In this document: one piece after another, positions 19,145-30,745 of the stretch
How the letters are laid out: every line of letters starts with the position of its first letter
Position numbering within the stretch: the stretch's first letter is position 1
NCBI RefSeq assembly: GCF_030643805.1
Contig: NZ_CP094656.1
Span: 372,001-436,000, forward strand
Direction: 5' to 3'
DNA length: 64,000 bases
Origin: Alkalihalobacillus sp. AL-G
Lineage (GTDB): Bacteria; Bacillota; Bacilli; Bacillales; Fictibacillaceae
Program-made: the position numbers and the translations under genes
The notes under the pieces: model-generated
What the model saw: only the letters and a program-made list of their open reading frames with translations
Told to the model about the DNA's origin: nothing
Databases searched by the model: none

Positions 19145-19334
19145 TCAGCTTCATGGGAGTGAGTCTTCCCGCTACAAAAGAAGCAAATGGAACCCCCATT
19201 ACTATCGCAAAACAAATATGTACAAGGTCAGACATGATGCTCCATGGTACAAACAGGGTAAATACCAACTTAATCAGTTGAAGGAACCCGTAAAAGGAGA
19301 GTAGGAATATTAGAAAATATAAGATACGATACAT
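19137..19334 (-). CDS. small membrane protein, 65 residues
   Basis: Starts MYRILYFLIFLLSFYGFLQL and has two hydrophobic helices (about 3-27 and 33-55), ending in a basic tail (RLTPMKLKR). The ATG at 19334 is chosen because GGATGGGGGA lies before it; an in-frame ATG seven codons upstream is possible. It lies between pbuG and the rRNA unit, on the opposite strand to both, and has a terminator. I do not recognise the family. Size and topology are like several uncharacterised bacillar membrane proteins. Confidence 0.65.
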   Translation of the reverse strand: MYRILYFLIFLLSFYGFLQLIKLVFTLFVPWSIMSDLVHICFAIVMGVPFASFVAGRLTPMKLKR

Positions 19335-19463
19335 AGGTTGTCCCCCATCCTTCATGCAACTATATTACTATGAAACTATTCATCAAAAATCTACAAAATC
19401 CTTTCTATTATGTTAAGAAGGTAGAAAAATCCTGCCTTTCTATATATTTTTTGAAAGATAGTG

Positions 19464-19492
19464 TTGACCGATATTTTATAAGGTGTTATATT
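19464..19492 (+). promoter_or_regulatory. rRNA promoter
   Basis: TTGACC, a 17-bp spacer and TATATT lie 140 bases before the 16S gene. A second TTGACA at 19506-19511 has no good -10 partner. The leader then holds the typical CTTTGAAAACTGAACAAA segment. Confidence 0.7.
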
Positions 19493-19537
19493 AATAAACG
19501 TCGCTGTTGACAAAACAGTTGCACATGAAGCTCTTTG

Positions 19538-19553
19538 AAAACTGAACAAAAGC
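19538..19553 (+). other. 16S processing stem, 5' arm
   Basis: AAAACTGAACAAAAGC is the exact complement of GCTTTTGTTCAGTTTT at 21217-21232. The pair would bracket the 16S gene in a long RNA stem of the kind cut by RNase III. Confidence 0.65.
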
Positions 19554-19631
19554 CAAGCGTGAAAATGGGTCTTTTTATTAAGAACCCTAATCAATTTCGA
19601 TTTACATTTAATGAGCAAATCAAACTTCAAC

Positions 19632-21189
<1,558 letters not shown>

Positions 21190-21381
21190 AGTCCTTTTAG
21201 GACATACACGTCTTGAGCTTTTGTTCAGTTTTGAATGAGCTTTATTCAATAGAAGTGCTTTTGCACCTGCGTCTGTAAGCAATGCTTTGAAGGGGGCTTC
21301 CTCGGCGCATGGCAGCAAGGAGTTTTTCGAGTAGTTGCCATGTTCAGTTTTGAATGAGCTTTTTATTAAAAAGATTTGTTT

Positions 21382-21458
<77 letters not shown>

Positions 21459-21481
21459 TTTACATTACAACCAAATATTTC

Positions 21482-21557
21482 GGGGCCTTAGCTCAGCTGG
21501 GAGAGCGCCTGCCTTGCACGCAGGAGGTCAGCGGTTCGATCCCGCTAGGCTCCACCA
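21482..21557 (+). tRNA. tRNA-Ala (TGC)
   Basis: 76 nt with encoded CCA. The acceptor GGGGCCT pairs with AGGCTCC (one G-U), the anticodon loop is TTTGCAC-like with anticodon TGC (CCTTGCACG), and the T arm is GGTTCGATCCC. It follows tRNA-Ile by 23 bases. Confidence 0.95.
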
Positions 21558-21559
21558 TT

Positions 21560-21590
21560 AACCTATTAACATCTGTTGGTAGGCTTTTTT
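21560..21590 (+). terminator. terminator directly after tRNA-Ala
   Basis: AACCTATTAACA pairs with TGTTGGTAGGCT (11 of 12 positions, with G-U pairs) around a TC..-type loop and runs into TTTTTT. It ends the rRNA transcription unit three bases after the tRNA. Confidence 0.75.
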
Positions 21591-21651
21591 GTGTTCAAAC
21601 ACATTGTTTTTTAAAGTGGAAGTCCCACCACACGGATAACAGTTTTTGGCA

Positions 21652-21682
21652 TAAAAATGAAGAAACGAGATTAACTCGTTTC
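21652..21682 (-). terminator. terminator of the 58-residue gene
   Basis: On the minus strand GAAACGAG and CTCGTTTC enclose TTAAT and are followed by TTCATTTTTA. Confidence 0.55.
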
Positions 21683-21688
21683 CTCGTA

Positions 21689-21865
21689 TTAGAAATTGGT
21701 ATGGTCGCCGCCGCCGTGTTGGCTATTGTAGTAATCGCTTTTATCTTGTGTGGGTTGGTTTTGTCCTTGATTGACATCGGGTGCCTTCGCTCCATTCTTT
21801 TTATCAAAGTACAAGGCGATCCCAATCACAATACATAATGGAACGAGTAATAGTAACCAAATCAT
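21689..21865 (-). CDS. small single-helix membrane protein, 58 residues
   Basis: Begins MIWLLLLVPLCIVIGIALYF, one membrane helix, followed by a polar Gln/Asn/Gly-rich tail with QHGGGDHTNF at the end. The ribosome site GAGAGGGG lies before the ATG and a terminator follows the stop. I recognise no family. It is divergent from the rRNA unit and runs after the lipoprotein gene at 21898-22344 on the same strand, 32 bases downstream of it, so the two may be co-transcribed. It is shorter than usual gene-calling limits. Confidence 0.65.
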   Translation of the reverse strand: MIWLLLLVPLCIVIGIALYFDKKNGAKAPDVNQGQNQPTQDKSDYYNSQHGGGDHTNF

Positions 21866-21897
21866 AATGGTAACCCCTCTCTTTAATGTGACCTTTT

Positions 21898-22344
21898 TTA
21901 ATCAAATCTGAAGGATTGTGCTAATCTCATGATTTCTTCTTTTTCAAGTGTCGGGGTGTGGAGGGTAAGCATGTAGGAGTGTGTTTCGTCAACTGGATAG
22001 ATGAAGTAAAAGCGTTGGATGACGTCCATGGATTTAATATGCTCGATAACAAATCGTGTTTGCTCATTATGCCAGTCACTCATGATTTGGTCTTGATGCA
22101 GGCCACCTTCAAAATTCGGTATGACATGTTCATTGAAATAGTCTGTACCGATATACGTGAGTGTTCCGACATTTTCCCCATCTTCAATAATTGTCCATTC
22201 ATCCGAATGTTCACCTGCAACGGTCTCATAAGCTTGGTCTCCGATATCCTCAAAAGTAAAAGAACTCGATTGTTGTGAACTTCCACAGGCAGTTAAAATG
22301 AATAGCAACAACACTGAAACTCCTGTTAAGAACGAAGCTTTCAT
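21898..22344 (-). CDS. lipoprotein of unknown function, 148 residues
   Basis: The signal peptide MKASFLTGVSVLLLFILTAC ends in lipobox LTAC (Cys20), followed by a Ser/Gln linker (GSSQQSSS) and a globular region of about 120 residues with alternating strands (NVGTLTYIGTDYF, RFYFIYPVDETHSYMLTLH). GGAGGTG precedes the ATG. It is likely anchored to the outer face of the membrane. I recognise no domain. The 58-residue gene follows it closely. Confidence 0.8.
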   Translation of the reverse strand: MKASFLTGVSVLLLFILTACGSSQQSSSFTFEDIGDQAYETVAGEHSDEWTIIEDGENVGTLTYIGTDYFNEHVIPNFEGGLHQDQIMSDWHNEQTRFVIEHIKSMDVIQRFYFIYPVDETHSYMLTLHTPTLEKEEIMRLAQSFRFD

Positions 22345-22546
22345 TGCACACCTCCAAAACGTTTTCTTCTACTATATATTTTATTATACCAAATATCGGT
22401 AATTCATGGTGTTGAGAATGAAATTCCTCTTTAAAATTGGGAATTTACCCCCTTGAAAATTCTTAATATTTCCATTCTTTTTCTTTCGATTAGTTTCGTG
22501 CTATGCTAGGAACAATCAAAATTTAAAAGCAGCCTTGGAGGGTTGG

Positions 22547-23080
22547 ATGGCCATGCTTGAAAACAGTTTTTCATTAATTGCAATCATACTGATCATCAAT
22601 GTTGTTTATGTATCGTTTTTTACGGTCCGAATGATCTTAACACTGAAAGGACAACGCTATCTTGCAGCGATTACCAGTGTCTTTGAGGTTGTTGTTTATG
22701 TTATCGGATTGGGCATTGTATTGGATAACCTGAATGAGATCCAGAACTTGATTGCCTATGCGATTGGTTATGGTCTTGGTGTTATCGTTGGAATGAAAAT
22801 TGAGGAAAAGCTTGCTTTAGGCTATATTACCGTTAATGTAATCACGAAGGAGTTTGAATCCGATATTCCAAATTCATTGCGGAATCGTGGTTACGGTGTT
22901 ACACATTGGCTTGCAGACGGCCGTGAAGGTCCGCGATTGATGATGGAAATCTTAACCTCTAGAAAATCTGAACATGATCTATACAATAATGTAAAAGCAC
23001 TTGATCCAAAAGCGTTCATGATTTCCCATGAACCAAAAGCCTTTTACGGCGGGTTCTGGGTCAAAGCTATTCGGAGGTAG
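22547..23080 (+). CDS. yebE: DUF2179/UPF0316 membrane protein YebE
   Basis: About 177 residues. Three N-terminal membrane helices (to about residue 85: [55 protein letters not shown]) are followed by a cytoplasmic DUF2179 domain ([20 protein letters not shown], ending [19 protein letters not shown]). B. subtilis YebE has the same layout and position before yebG and purE. TTGGAGGG lies 5 bases before ATG 22547 and 11 before ATG 22553, so either may be used. The function is unknown. Confidence 0.88.
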   Translation: MAMLENSFSLIAIILIINVVYVSFFTVRMILTLKGQRYLAAITSVFEVVVYVIGLGIVLDNLNEIQNLIAYAIGYGLGVIVGMKIEEKLALGYITVNVITKEFESDIPNSLRNRGYGVTHWLADGREGPRLMMEILTSRKSEHDLYNNVKALDPKAFMISHEPKAFYGGFWVKAIRR

Positions 23081-23086
23081 GGCTAG

Positions 23087-23287
23087 ATGGACAAGAAGCC
23101 GAAGAAAAAGAAATTTGAAGTATTGGAAAACGAAGAGATTGGCGATTGCCTCAAGCGAATGAGGCAGGAAGGATATGTGCCTGTCCGAAGAATGGAAGAG
23201 CCAGTCTTTCAGGAAGTGAAGCAAAATGGTAAGAAAGAGGTAGAACATCTACGGCAAAGGATCATATTTGAAGGCGAATTACAGTAA
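23087..23287 (+). CDS. yebG: NETI-motif protein YebG
   Basis: A 66-residue, highly charged protein: Lys-rich start (MDKKPKKKKFEVLENEEIGD) and CLKRMRQEGYVPVRRMEEPV, typical of the NETI family found before purE in bacilli. GGAGGTAG lies before the ATG, which is only 6 bases after the yebE stop, so the two are one unit. The function is unknown. Its end is 4 bases before the PurBox of the purine operon. Confidence 0.88.
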   Translation: MDKKPKKKKFEVLENEEIGDCLKRMRQEGYVPVRRMEEPVFQEVKQNGKKEVEHLRQRIIFEGELQ

Positions 23288-23291
23288 AACA

Positions 23292-23325
23292 CGAACATTA
23301 GTAACGAAAATATTTACAATGTTCG
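23292..23325 (+). promoter_or_regulatory. PurBox (PurR operator) of the purine operon
   Basis: Perfect inverted arms CGAACATT and AATGTTCG are spaced by 18 bases. The site sits upstream of the -35 box, as at the B. subtilis pur operon, where PurR represses when PRPP is low. Confidence 0.8.
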
Positions 23326-23333
23326 ATTTTTCG

Positions 23334-23363
23334 TTGACACAGGCGTTTTTCCGTTGTTACAAT
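23334..23363 (+). promoter_or_regulatory. sigma-A promoter of the purine operon
   Basis: Consensus TTGACA, an 18-bp spacer and TACAAT, followed by the riboswitch leader. Confidence 0.75.
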
Positions 23364-23380
23364 ATAAAAGAAACAGCAAT

Positions 23381-23450
23381 CCTCATATAATCTTGGGAAT
23401 ATGGCCCATAAGTTTCTACCTGACAACCGTAAAATTGTCGGACTATGAGG
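23381..23450 (+). promoter_or_regulatory. guanine riboswitch of the purine operon
   Basis: P1 pairs CCTCATA with TATGAGG. The core segments are TAATCTTGGGAATATGGCCC, AAGTTTCTACC and ACCGTAAA, and the specificity base is C in GGACTATG. An antiterminator can form between GGACTATGAGGGAAAG (3' part of the aptamer) and CTTTCTCATGTCC at 23515-23527 in the terminator loop, with small bulges. Ligand binding should free the terminator. Confidence 0.93.
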
Positions 23451-23497
23451 GAAAGCGATCGGTTTGCTCACTTAAGAAAGTATTTGATTGGAGCGAT

Positions 23498-23562
23498 GCC
23501 CGGGATTTATTGTGCTTTCTCATGTCCAAGGAGAGAGGTATATATAAATCCTGGGCTATTTT
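23498..23562 (+). terminator. riboswitch-controlled terminator before purE
   Basis: GCCCGGGATTTAT pairs with ATAAATCCTGGGC (one G-U) and is followed by TATTTTTAT. The 33-base loop contains the antiterminator arm. Confidence 0.85.
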
Positions 23563-23625
23563 TATGAAGTAAATTAAATAAAAAATGGAATTTAACACAT
23601 AAACGACGAAAGGCTTGGTGGAGAG

Positions 23626-24114
23626 ATGGAACCGTTAGTTGGCGTAATCATGGGAAGTACGTCGGACTGGGAGACGATGAGACATACGTGTGATGTGTTG
23701 GATGAGTTAGAAATCCCGTATGAAAAAAAGGTTGTATCCGCACACCGTACTCCAGATCTTATGTTTGAATATGCAGAACAAGCAAGAGGACGAGGCATAA
23801 TGGTGATTGTTGCCGGAGCGGGAGGAGCAGCGCACTTACCTGGAATGGTAGCTGCTAAGACGACATTGCCTGTCATCGGTGTTCCGGTTCAATCGAAAGC
23901 GTTAAACGGACTAGACTCCTTACTTTCAATCGTGCAAATGCCTGGCGGAGTTCCGGTGGCGACGGTTGCGATCGGAAAAGCAGGAGCAACGAACGCGGGA
24001 TTACTCGCAGCACAAATTTTGGGAACGACTATGGAAAAGGTTGCCTCCGCTCTCCAAAAACGTCAAGAAGAACGTCGACAAAAAGTAATCGAAAGCAGTG
24101 GTGACTTGAAATGA
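23626..24114 (+). CDS. purE: N5-carboxyaminoimidazole ribonucleotide mutase
   Basis: 162 residues, class I Pur[10 protein letters not shown] (phosphate loop), SAHRTPD with the catalytic His, [16 protein letters not shown] and the C-terminal [10 protein letters not shown]. It moves the carboxyl group of N5-CAIR to give CAIR, the sixth step of purine synthesis. It is first in the operon; its end overlaps purK by ATGA, so the mutase and synthetase are coupled. GGTGGAGAG precedes the ATG. Full length for the family. Confidence 0.96.
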   Translation: MEPLVGVIMGSTSDWETMRHTCDVLDELEIPYEKKVVSAHRTPDLMFEYAEQARGRGIMVIVAGAGGAAHLPGMVAAKTTLPVIGVPVQSKALNGLDSLLSIVQMPGGVPVATVAIGKAGATNAGLLAAQILGTTMEKVASALQKRQEERRQKVIESSGDLK

Positions 24115-25262
24115 CGAAACCAATTGTACCCCCTCAAACGATCGGAATTTTAGGAGGCGGACAGCTTGGGCGGATGATGGCGATTGCGGCCAAAGAAATG
24201 GGCTTTAAAATTGCAACCGTGGATCCAACGAAAGGCTCACCTTGTGGATTGCTGGCGGACATTGAAATTGTTGGCGATTATGCGAGTGAGGAAGCGCGAA
24301 ATAAACTTGCTGAAGTAAGCGACGTCATCACGTATGAGTTTGAAAATGTCGATCTTGATACAGCACGCTGGCTTGAAGAAAACCACCACCTTCCACAAGG
24401 GAGCAACTTGTTGAAAGTGACACAGAACCGTGCAGAGGAAAAGGCGACGCTTGAGGCGATTGGCGTGAAAGTGGCACCTTATGAACTCGTTTCAAACGAG
24501 GCACAACTCAATACGGCACTTAGGAAAATCGGTTATCCGTCGATTTTAAAAACAATAAGAGGTGGCTATGATGGGAAAGGACAAGTCGTCCTTGATACTC
24601 CGGAACATATCGAACTCGCTCATCAATTGATTGAAGGCGGGACACCATGTGTTTTAGAGGAAAAGATTTCGTTTATCAAAGAAATCTCAGTCATTGTTGC
24701 ACGGAATGTATATGGAGACGTCGAGACCTTCCCTGTCGCAGAGAACATTCACCGCGATAGCATTTTATATGAATCGGTTGTACCGGCTAGAATTTCAGAT
24801 GAAAGTATTGAAAAGGCACGATCCCTTGCGATCCAAATTGCTGATGGATTAGATCTGGTTGGGACGTTAGCCGTGGAAATGTTCTTAACGGACGACTCGG
24901 GTATTTACATTAACGAACTTGCGCCGAGGCCGCACAATTCAGGACATTATACGATTGAAGGCTGCGTATTCTCTCAATTCCAACAACACATTCGAGCGAT
25001 TTGCGGGTGGAAGCTTGGAAAACCGACTTTAGTAAAGCCGAGCGTAATGGTCAACCTATTGGGAGAAGAAGCGCATCACATATTAAACGTTGCACCACTG
25101 TTCGATAATGTCCATCTCCACCTTTACGAAAAAAAAGAAGCGAAGAAAAAGCGGAAGATGGGGCATTTTACGATCATCGACGATTCATTGAATGCTGCAG
25201 TGGAAAAGGCTGAAACCATCGCGAAGAACCTACAAAAACATATCCTGGAGGAAGTTAAATGA
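24111..25262 (+). CDS. purK: N5-carboxyaminoimidazole ribonucleotide synthetase
   Basis: 383-residue ATP-grasp enzyme that carboxylates AIR with ATP and bicarbonate to N5-CAIR for PurE. The N-terminal Rossmann-like loop reads [13 protein letters not shown]. The grasp domain holds [15 protein letters not shown], and [17 protein letters not shown] and [18 protein letters not shown] carry metal and substrate contacts. The protein ends with a basic stretch ([16 protein letters not shown]). The end overlaps purB by ATGA. Confidence 0.96.
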   Translation: MTKPIVPPQTIGILGGGQLGRMMAIAAKEMGFKIATVDPTKGSPCGLLADIEIVGDYASEEARNKLAEVSDVITYEFENVDLDTARWLEENHHLPQGSNLLKVTQNRAEEKATLEAIGVKVAPYELVSNEAQLNTALRKIGYPSILKTIRGGYDGKGQVVLDTPEHIELAHQLIEGGTPCVLEEKISFIKEISVIVARNVYGDVETFPVAENIHRDSILYESVVPARISDESIEKARSLAIQIADGLDLVGTLAVEMFLTDDSGIYINELAPRPHNSGHYTIEGCVFSQFQQHIRAICGWKLGKPTLVKPSVMVNLLGEEAHHILNVAPLFDNVHLHLYEKKEAKKKRKMGHFTIIDDSLNAAVEKAETIAKNLQKHILEEVK

Positions 25263-26554
25263 TTGAACGTTATACACGACCTGAAATGCGAGAAATTTGG
25301 ACTGAGGAAAACAAATTCAAAGCTTGGCTTGAGGTAGAAATCCTTGCTTGTGAAGCGTGGGCTGAGCTTGGGGACATTCCGAAACAGGATGTCGTGAAGC
25401 TCCGTGAAAAGGCTTCGTTTGACGTAAATCGGATCCATGAAATCGAAGAACAAACTCGCCATGATGTCGTTGCTTTTACAAGAGCAGTGTCGGAAACGTT
25501 AGGTGAGGAACGAAAATGGGTCCATTACGGGCTGACGTCCACAGATGTCGTGGATACGGCTCTTTCACATTTGATCCATCAAGCGAACGATATTTTACTA
25601 GAGGACATTGAACGGTTTGTAGAGGTTTTAAAGGAAAAAGCACAGGAGCATAAATATACGGTGATGATGGGACGTACGCACGGTGTTCATGCCGAGCCGA
25701 CGACCTTCGGATTGAAGATTGCCCTCTGGTATGAGGAAATGAAGCGAAATCTTGAGCGATTTAAACAGGCGGCAGAAGGAATACGTTACGGAAAGCTTTC
25801 GGGAGCTGTCGGTACGTTCGCGAACATCCCGCCGTTTGTCGAGCAATATGTATGTGAACAGCTTGGCCTTAACCGTGCACCGATCTCAACACAAACGTTA
25901 CAGCGTGATCGCCATGCACATTACATGTCGACGTTGGCCTTGATCGCAACTTCAATTGAAAAGTTCGCAACGGAAATTCGCGGACTTCAGAAAAGCGAAA
26001 CACGTGAGGTCGAAGAGTTTTTCGCAAAGGGTCAAAAAGGTTCATCCGCTATGCCGCATAAGCGTAATCCGGTCGGATCGGAAAACATGACAGGGTTAGC
26101 ACGAGTCATTCGTGGACATATGGTGACATCGATGGAAAACGTAGCGCTATGGCATGAGCGTGATATTTCACACTCTTCAGCAGAACGGATCATCATTCCA
26201 GACAGCACGAGCCTACTGAATTACATGCTGAACAGGTTCTCGAACATCGTGAAAAATTTGACGGTCTATCCGGAAAACATGAAGCGGAACATGTCCCGCA
26301 CATACGGGTTGATTTACTCGCAGCGCGTGCTGTTATCACTTGTTGATAAAGGCTTAAGTCGTGAGGAAGCATATGACCTCGTCCAGCCGAAAACCATGGA
26401 AGCATGGGAAAAGGGCATCCAGTTCAGAGAATTAGTCGAAGCGGAGCCACGCATCACAGAAATGCTGACAGCAGATGAAATCGATGATTGCTTTGATTAC
26501 AACCATCACATGAAGGAAGTTGACAACCTTTTTAAACGTGTTGGATTAGAATAA
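25259..26554 (+). CDS. purB: adenylosuccinate lyase
   Basis: 431 residues of the fumarase/aspartase superfamily. It splits SAICAR to AICAR plus fumarate, and adenylosuccinate to AMP. Visible residues are [11 protein letters not shown], the His in [14 protein letters not shown], and the flexible signature loop [17 protein letters not shown] with the catalytic Ser. Length is the same as in B. subtilis (431). The start overlaps the purK stop. It is placed within the purine operon, as is usual for bacilli. Confidence 0.97.
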   Translation: MIERYTRPEMREIWTEENKFKAWLEVEILACEAWAELGDIPKQDVVKLREKASFDVNRIHEIEEQTRHDVVAFTRAVSETLGEERKWVHYGLTSTDVVDTALSHLIHQANDILLEDIERFVEVLKEKAQEHKYTVMMGRTHGVHAEPTTFGLKIALWYEEMKRNLERFKQAAEGIRYGKLSGAVGTFANIPPFVEQYVCEQLGLNRAPISTQTLQRDRHAHYMSTLALIATSIEKFATEIRGLQKSETREVEEFFAKGQKGSSAMPHKRNPVGSENMTGLARVIRGHMVTSMENVALWHERDISHSSAERIIIPDSTSLLNYMLNRFSNIVKNLTVYPENMKRNMSRTYGLIYSQRVLLSLVDKGLSREEAYDLVQPKTMEAWEKGIQFRELVEAEPRITEMLTADEIDDCFDYNHHMKEVDNLFKRVGLE

Positions 26555-26584
26555 CGACTTGATCGATCTGAAGGAGGAGCATAA

Positions 26585-27289
26585 ATGGAGAAACGAGCAC
26601 TGCTTTATGAGGGGAAGGCGAAACACATATACGAAACGTCTGATCCGGAGGTTGTTTGGATCGAATACAAGGATGAAGCAACCGCATTCAACGGTGAGAA
26701 GAAGTCAACCATCGATGGCAAAGGGAAGCTGAATAACGTCATTTCATCCCTATTGTTTGAAGTGCTTCACGATAAAGGGATTGAGTCACATTTTATAAAA
26801 AAGCTTTCGGACACTGAGCAGCTGGTGAAAAATGTTCAGATCATTCCGCTTGAAGTGGTCGTCCGGAACGTCGCAGCAGGCTCACTCGCCAAACGCCTTG
26901 GCATGGAAGAAGGGGAAGTGCTTCCGGAGCCAATCGTTGAGTTTTACTACAAAAATGATGATCTCGGCGATCCACTGTTGACGAAGGACCACATCCGTAT
27001 CCTTGGACTCGTCGAGGAGACAGAACTTTCCTTGCTGCGACAGAAGGGATTAGCTGTGAATGACGTATTGGTGCCTTATTTTAAAGCACTCAATATCGAT
27101 CTGATCGACTTTAAGCTCGAATTCGGAATTGATTCGGATGGTGAAGTCCTTCTGGCTGATGAAATTTCACCAGATACATGCCGCCTGTGGGATTCTGAAA
27201 CGAAGCAAAAGCTTGATAAAGACGTCTTTCGAAGGAATCTTGGAAGTTTGACTGAGACGTACGGGCAGTTGTTAGAGAGATTGACGTAA
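26585..27289 (+). CDS. purC: SAICAR synthetase
   Basis: 234 residues. It joins CAIR and aspartate using ATP. The N-terminal ATP-binding part reads LLYEGKAKHIYETSD with FNGEKKSTIDGKG; the two PurC signatures are LEVVVRNVAAGSLAKRLG and LIDFKLEFG, then DEISPDTCRLWD near the C terminus. GAAGGAGGA lies 6 bases before the ATG. After this gene the operon has a 309-bp gap with a short repeat array before purS, whereas B. subtilis has no such gap. Confidence 0.96.
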   Translation: MEKRALLYEGKAKHIYETSDPEVVWIEYKDEATAFNGEKKSTIDGKGKLNNVISSLLFEVLHDKGIESHFIKKLSDTEQLVKNVQIIPLEVVVRNVAAGSLAKRLGMEEGEVLPEPIVEFYYKNDDLGDPLLTKDHIRILGLVEETELSLLRQKGLAVNDVLVPYFKALNIDLIDFKLEFGIDSDGEVLLADEISPDTCRLWDSETKQKLDKDVFRRNLGSLTETYGQLLERLT

Positions 27290-27338
27290 AGCAGTCTCGA
27301 AGAAGCGTTTCTGGCAAGATCGATTGGTAGATTTAACA

Positions 27339-27395
27339 GTTTCGCAGTTAATTTTTGATCTTCGCAGATAATTTCTGAATTTCGCAATTTTTGCT
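27339..27395 (+). repeat. tandem array, 20-bp period (TTCGCAGWTAAT), between purC and purS
   Basis: TTCGCAGTTA, TTCGCAGATA and TTCGCAATTT begin at 27341, 27361 and 27381, exactly 20 apart. Three units are visible. The surrounding gap 27290-27598 holds no open frame or terminator I can support; the purS ribosome site GGGGAGGA lies at its end. Confidence 0.7.
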
Positions 27396-27598
27396 ATCGA
27401 ATGAAGTCTCATTTTACACGGAAAGCAGTGATGTTGACGCGACAATTGGAAGATTTGATGTGGAAATCGATTTTTTCACTCGAAACGGAACACATTTGAC
27501 CGGGATTTGAAAAAAGAACCAAGCTGGCGCGAGATTGAGGCGGCTAACGAAAACAGCCTTTACAAAAAAACGATTATTTCGGGGAGGACATATCGATT

Positions 27599-27853
27599 AT
27601 GTATAACGTAAAAGTGTTTGTCACATTAAAGGAAAGCGTGTTGGATCCACAGGGGGGAGCGGTTAAAGACTCACTCCACCGCCTGTCTTATCAATCCGTT
27701 GAAGATGTTCGAATCGGAAAATATATCGAGCTGACGATCAAAAAAGAAGACGGAGATATCGAGCAGCAGGTTCGTGAAATTTGCGAAAAACTGTTGGCGA
27801 ACACGGTCATCGAAGATTTTACGTATCAAATCGAGGAGGTCGTCTCCCAGTGA
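27599..27853 (+). CDS. purS: FGAM synthase small subunit PurS
   Basis: 84 residues, full length. PurS bridges PurL and PurQ and channels ammonia in the three-part FGAM synthase of Gram-positive bacteria. It has the typical start [18 protein letters not shown] and [15 protein letters not shown], ending [11 protein letters not shown]. The stop overlaps the purQ GTG start by two bases (GTGA). Confidence 0.94.
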   Translation: MYNVKVFVTLKESVLDPQGGAVKDSLHRLSYQSVEDVRIGKYIELTIKKEDGDIEQQVREICEKLLANTVIEDFTYQIEEVVSQ

Positions 27854-28533
27854 AATTTGCAGTCGTCGTTTTTCCAGGATCGAACTGTGACGTAGATATG
27901 TATCACGCGATCAAGGATGAGCTTGGTGAAGGAGTCGAATATGTGTGGCACAACGATTCCGATTTAAGCGGATTTGATGGGATTCTGATTCCAGGCGGAT
28001 TTTCTTACGGAGATTATTTACGAAGCGGTTCAATCGCTCGTTTTTCCAACATCATGGACTCAATCTATGAAGCTAATAAACAAGGGAAACCGATTCTCGG
28101 AGTTTGTAACGGATTTCAGATTTTGCTCGAAGCAGGATTGTTACCGGGTGCGATGCAACGGAACGAAAAACTTAAGTTCATCTGTCGCCACGTGGATCTT
28201 GTCGTTGAAAATAAGGATTCGATGTTCACGAGTGCGTATGAAATCGGTGAGGTCATCTCAGTACCGGTGGCACATGGTGAAGGAAACTATTATTGCGATG
28301 AAGCAACGTATGAAAAGCTGCTAGAAAACAATCAAGTCGCATTCCGTTACAAGCAAAACCTGAATGGCTCAAGTCACCAGATTGCGGGTATTACAAATGA
28401 GAGAGGTAACGTATTAGGGATGATGCCTCACCCGGAACGTGCTGTTGATGCGTTACTCGGAAGTGCGGATGGACTTAAACTTTTTAAATCGATCGTCAAA
28501 AGCTGGAGGGAAGCACATGTTGTATCCTCATGA
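27850..28533 (+). CDS. purQ: FGAM synthase glutaminase subunit PurQ
   Basis: 227 residues, same as B. subtilis PurQ. A class I glutamine amidotransferase that supplies ammonia to PurL. The start motif is [17 protein letters not shown], the nucleophile Cys is in [14 protein letters not shown], and the His/Glu pair is in MPHPERAVD. The GTG at 27850 overlaps the purS stop; the longer frame from 27781 runs inside purS and is not used. It ends 17 bases into purL. Confidence 0.95.
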   Translation: MKFAVVVFPGSNCDVDMYHAIKDELGEGVEYVWHNDSDLSGFDGILIPGGFSYGDYLRSGSIARFSNIMDSIYEANKQGKPILGVCNGFQILLEAGLLPGAMQRNEKLKFICRHVDLVVENKDSMFTSAYEIGEVISVPVAHGEGNYYCDEATYEKLLENNQVAFRYKQNLNGSSHQIAGITNERGNVLGMMPHPERAVDALLGSADGLKLFKSIVKSWREAHVVSS

Positions 28534-30745
28534 ACCTACAGAGCAATTAATTAAAGAACAGAAGCTGTATCAAGAAATGGGTTTGAACGATGAAGAATTC
28601 GCGATGGTCGAATCGATTCTCGGTCGTCTTCCGAACTATACGGAAACAGGGTTGTTTTCAGTCATGTGGTCAGAGCATTGCAGCTATAAAAATTCCAAGC
28701 CTGTCCTTCGGAAGTTTCCTGTCGATGGTCCGTGTGTCCTTCAAGGACCTGGTGAAGGCGCTGGAATCGTAGACATCGGTGATGAACAGGCCGTCGTTTT
28801 TAAAATCGAAAGCCACAACCATCCTTCGGCAATCGAGCCGTATCAAGGTGCTGCAACAGGTGTCGGCGGGATCATTCGTGATGTATTTTCAATGGGTGCG
28901 CGTCCCGTTGCCTTATTGAATTCACTTCGTTTCGGTGAGCTGACTTCGGATCGAGTGAAGTACTTGTTCGAAGAGGTTGTCGCCGGAATCGCAGGCTATG
29001 GAAACTGCATCGGGATCCCGACAGTCGGCGGTGAAGTCCAGTTCGACAAATCATATGATGGAAACCCGCTCGTTAATGCGATGTGTGTCGGCTTGATCGA
29101 ACATAAAGACATCCAGAAGGGCCAGGCGAAAGGGATCGGGAACTCGGTCATGTATGTCGGTGCCCGTACGGGTCGTGACGGTATCCATGGCGCGACCTTC
29201 GCATCCGAAGAATTGAACGATGCGTCTGATGAAAAGCGTCCAGCGGTTCAGGTCGGTGATCCGTTCATGGAAAAGCTTTTACTTGAAGCGTGCCTTGAGC
29301 TTGTTCAATGTGATGCACTTGTCGGAATTCAAGATATGGGAGCGGCAGGATTGACGTCATCCTCAAGTGAGATGGCAAGTAAATCTGGCACCGGAATCGA
29401 GATGAACCTTGACCTCGTGCCACAGCGTGAAACGAACATGACACCATATGAAATGATGCTTTCTGAATCACAGGAACGGATGTTGATCGTCGTTGAAAAA
29501 GGTCGAGAAAACGAAATCGAAGCGATTGTTGAAAAGTGGGGTCTTGATGCCATTACGATTGGTGAAGTTATTGAAGAGAAAGTGCTCCGTCTTACTCATA
29601 AAGGTGAAGTCGTTTCAAATGTGCCGGTTGATGCTTTAGCAGAAGAAGCACCGGTTTACAATAAGCCGAGTACTGTTCCGGCCTATTATGAACAATTCCA
29701 GCAACAAGCTTCCTATGTTCCGAATGTAGTAGATTACAAGGATACATTGCTGAAATTACTAGCCCAGCCTACGATTGCAAGCAAATCATGGGTGTTCGAT
29801 CAGTATGACCATATGGTAAGAACGAGCACGGTCGTTTCCCCTGGCTCGGATGCAGCTGTTGTGCGAATCCGTGGTACGCGTAAAGCACTTGCGATGACGA
29901 CAGACTGTAATTCCCGCTATTTATATCTCGATCCGGAGGTCGGCGGAAAAATCGCTGTAGCGGAAGCAGCACGTAACATCGTATGTTCAGGTGGTGAACC
30001 ACTAGCGATCACGGATTGTTTGAACTTTGGGAATCCTGAAAAACCTGAAATCTTCTGGCAGTTGGAGAAGGCAGTCGAAGGGATGAGCGATGCGTGTCGT
30101 ACGCTCTCAACACCAGTCATCAGCGGAAATGTTTCCCTTTACAACGAAACGAACGGTGAAGCGGTTTACCCAACACCGGTTGTCGGAATGGTTGGCTTGG
30201 TGCATGACATCGACCACGTGACAACACAATCGTTTAAAGAAGCGGGAGACGTCATCTATATGATCGGTGAAACGAAGCCGGAATTTTCCGGAAGTGAATT
30301 ACAGAAGCTGCTTGAGGGGTCGATTTCGGGTAAAGCTCCAGAGCTTGACTTGGAAAAAGAGCTAGCTTACCAGTCTCAGCTTTTAAAAGCGATTCAAGCG
30401 GGTGTCGTCCAGTCGGCGCATGACATTGCAGAAGGAGGATTAGCAGTAGCGGCAGCAGAAAGCATGATCGATACAAAACTTGGTGCTTCATTTACCGTTT
30501 CAGGAGACGAATTGGCTGCCTTGTTCAGTGAATCGCAATCACGATTCCTCGTTTCGGTGAACCCAGAAAACGTTGAGGAATTTGAAAGATTTGTAGAAGA
30601 AGCAACGGCAATCGGTGTCGTTCTCGACCGGCCGGTATTACGAATCGAAACTTCAGAAGGGAAAGAGCTCGTTTCAGCTTCTCACGAGGAGCTAGAAACA
30701 GCCTGGAAAGGAGCTATTCCATGCTTGCTGACATCAAAGGTTTAA
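28517..30745 (+). CDS. purL: FGAM synthase large subunit PurL
   Basis: 742 residues, equal to B. subtilis: the small-type PurL that needs PurS and PurQ. It converts FGAR to FGAM with ATP. Motifs include [13 protein letters not shown] (active-site His), [40 protein letters not shown] and the second-half [18 protein letters not shown]. The ATG at 28517 follows GGAGGG within purQ; the frame upstream to 28439 is a shadow. Its end overlaps purF by 25 bases. Confidence 0.97.
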   Translation: MLYPHEPTEQLIKEQKLYQEMGLNDEEFAMVESILGRLPNYTETGLFSVMWSEHCSYKNSKPVLRKFPVDGPCVLQGPGEGAGIVDIGDEQAVVFKIESHNHPSAIEPYQGAATGVGGIIRDVFSMGARPVALLNSLRFGELTSDRVKYLFEEVVAGIAGYGNCIGIPTVGGEVQFDKSYDGNPLVNAMCVGLIEHKDIQKGQAKGIGNSVMYVGARTGRDGIHGATFASEELNDASDEKRPAVQVGDPFMEKLLLEACLELVQCDALVGIQDMGAAGLTSSSSEMASKSGTGIEMNLDLVPQRETNMTPYEMMLSESQERMLIVVEKGRENEIEAIVEKWGLDAITIGEVIEEKVLRLTHKGEVVSNVPVDALAEEAPVYNKPSTVPAYYEQFQQQASYVPNVVDYKDTLLKLLAQPTIASKSWVFDQYDHMVRTSTVVSPGSDAAVVRIRGTRKALAMTTDCNSRYLYLDPEVGGKIAVAEAARNIVCSGGEPLAITDCLNFGNPEKPEIFWQLEKAVEGMSDACRTLSTPVISGNVSLYNETNGEAVYPTPVVGMVGLVHDIDHVTTQSFKEAGDVIYMIGETKPEFSGSELQKLLEGSISGKAPELDLEKELAYQSQLLKAIQAGVVQSAHDIAEGGLAVAAAESMIDTKLGASFTVSGDELAALFSESQSRFLVSVNPENVEEFERFVEEATAIGVVLDRPVLRIETSEGKELVSASHEELETAWKGAIPCLLTSKV

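Noticed and set aside
21595-21825. 76-residue minus-strand frame overlapping the 58-residue gene
   Set aside because: It is out of frame with the membrane peptide that has the ribosome site, and it runs through that gene's terminator.
23354-23572. 72-residue open frame in the purE leader
   Set aside because: It covers the riboswitch aptamer and terminator; no ribosome site precedes it.
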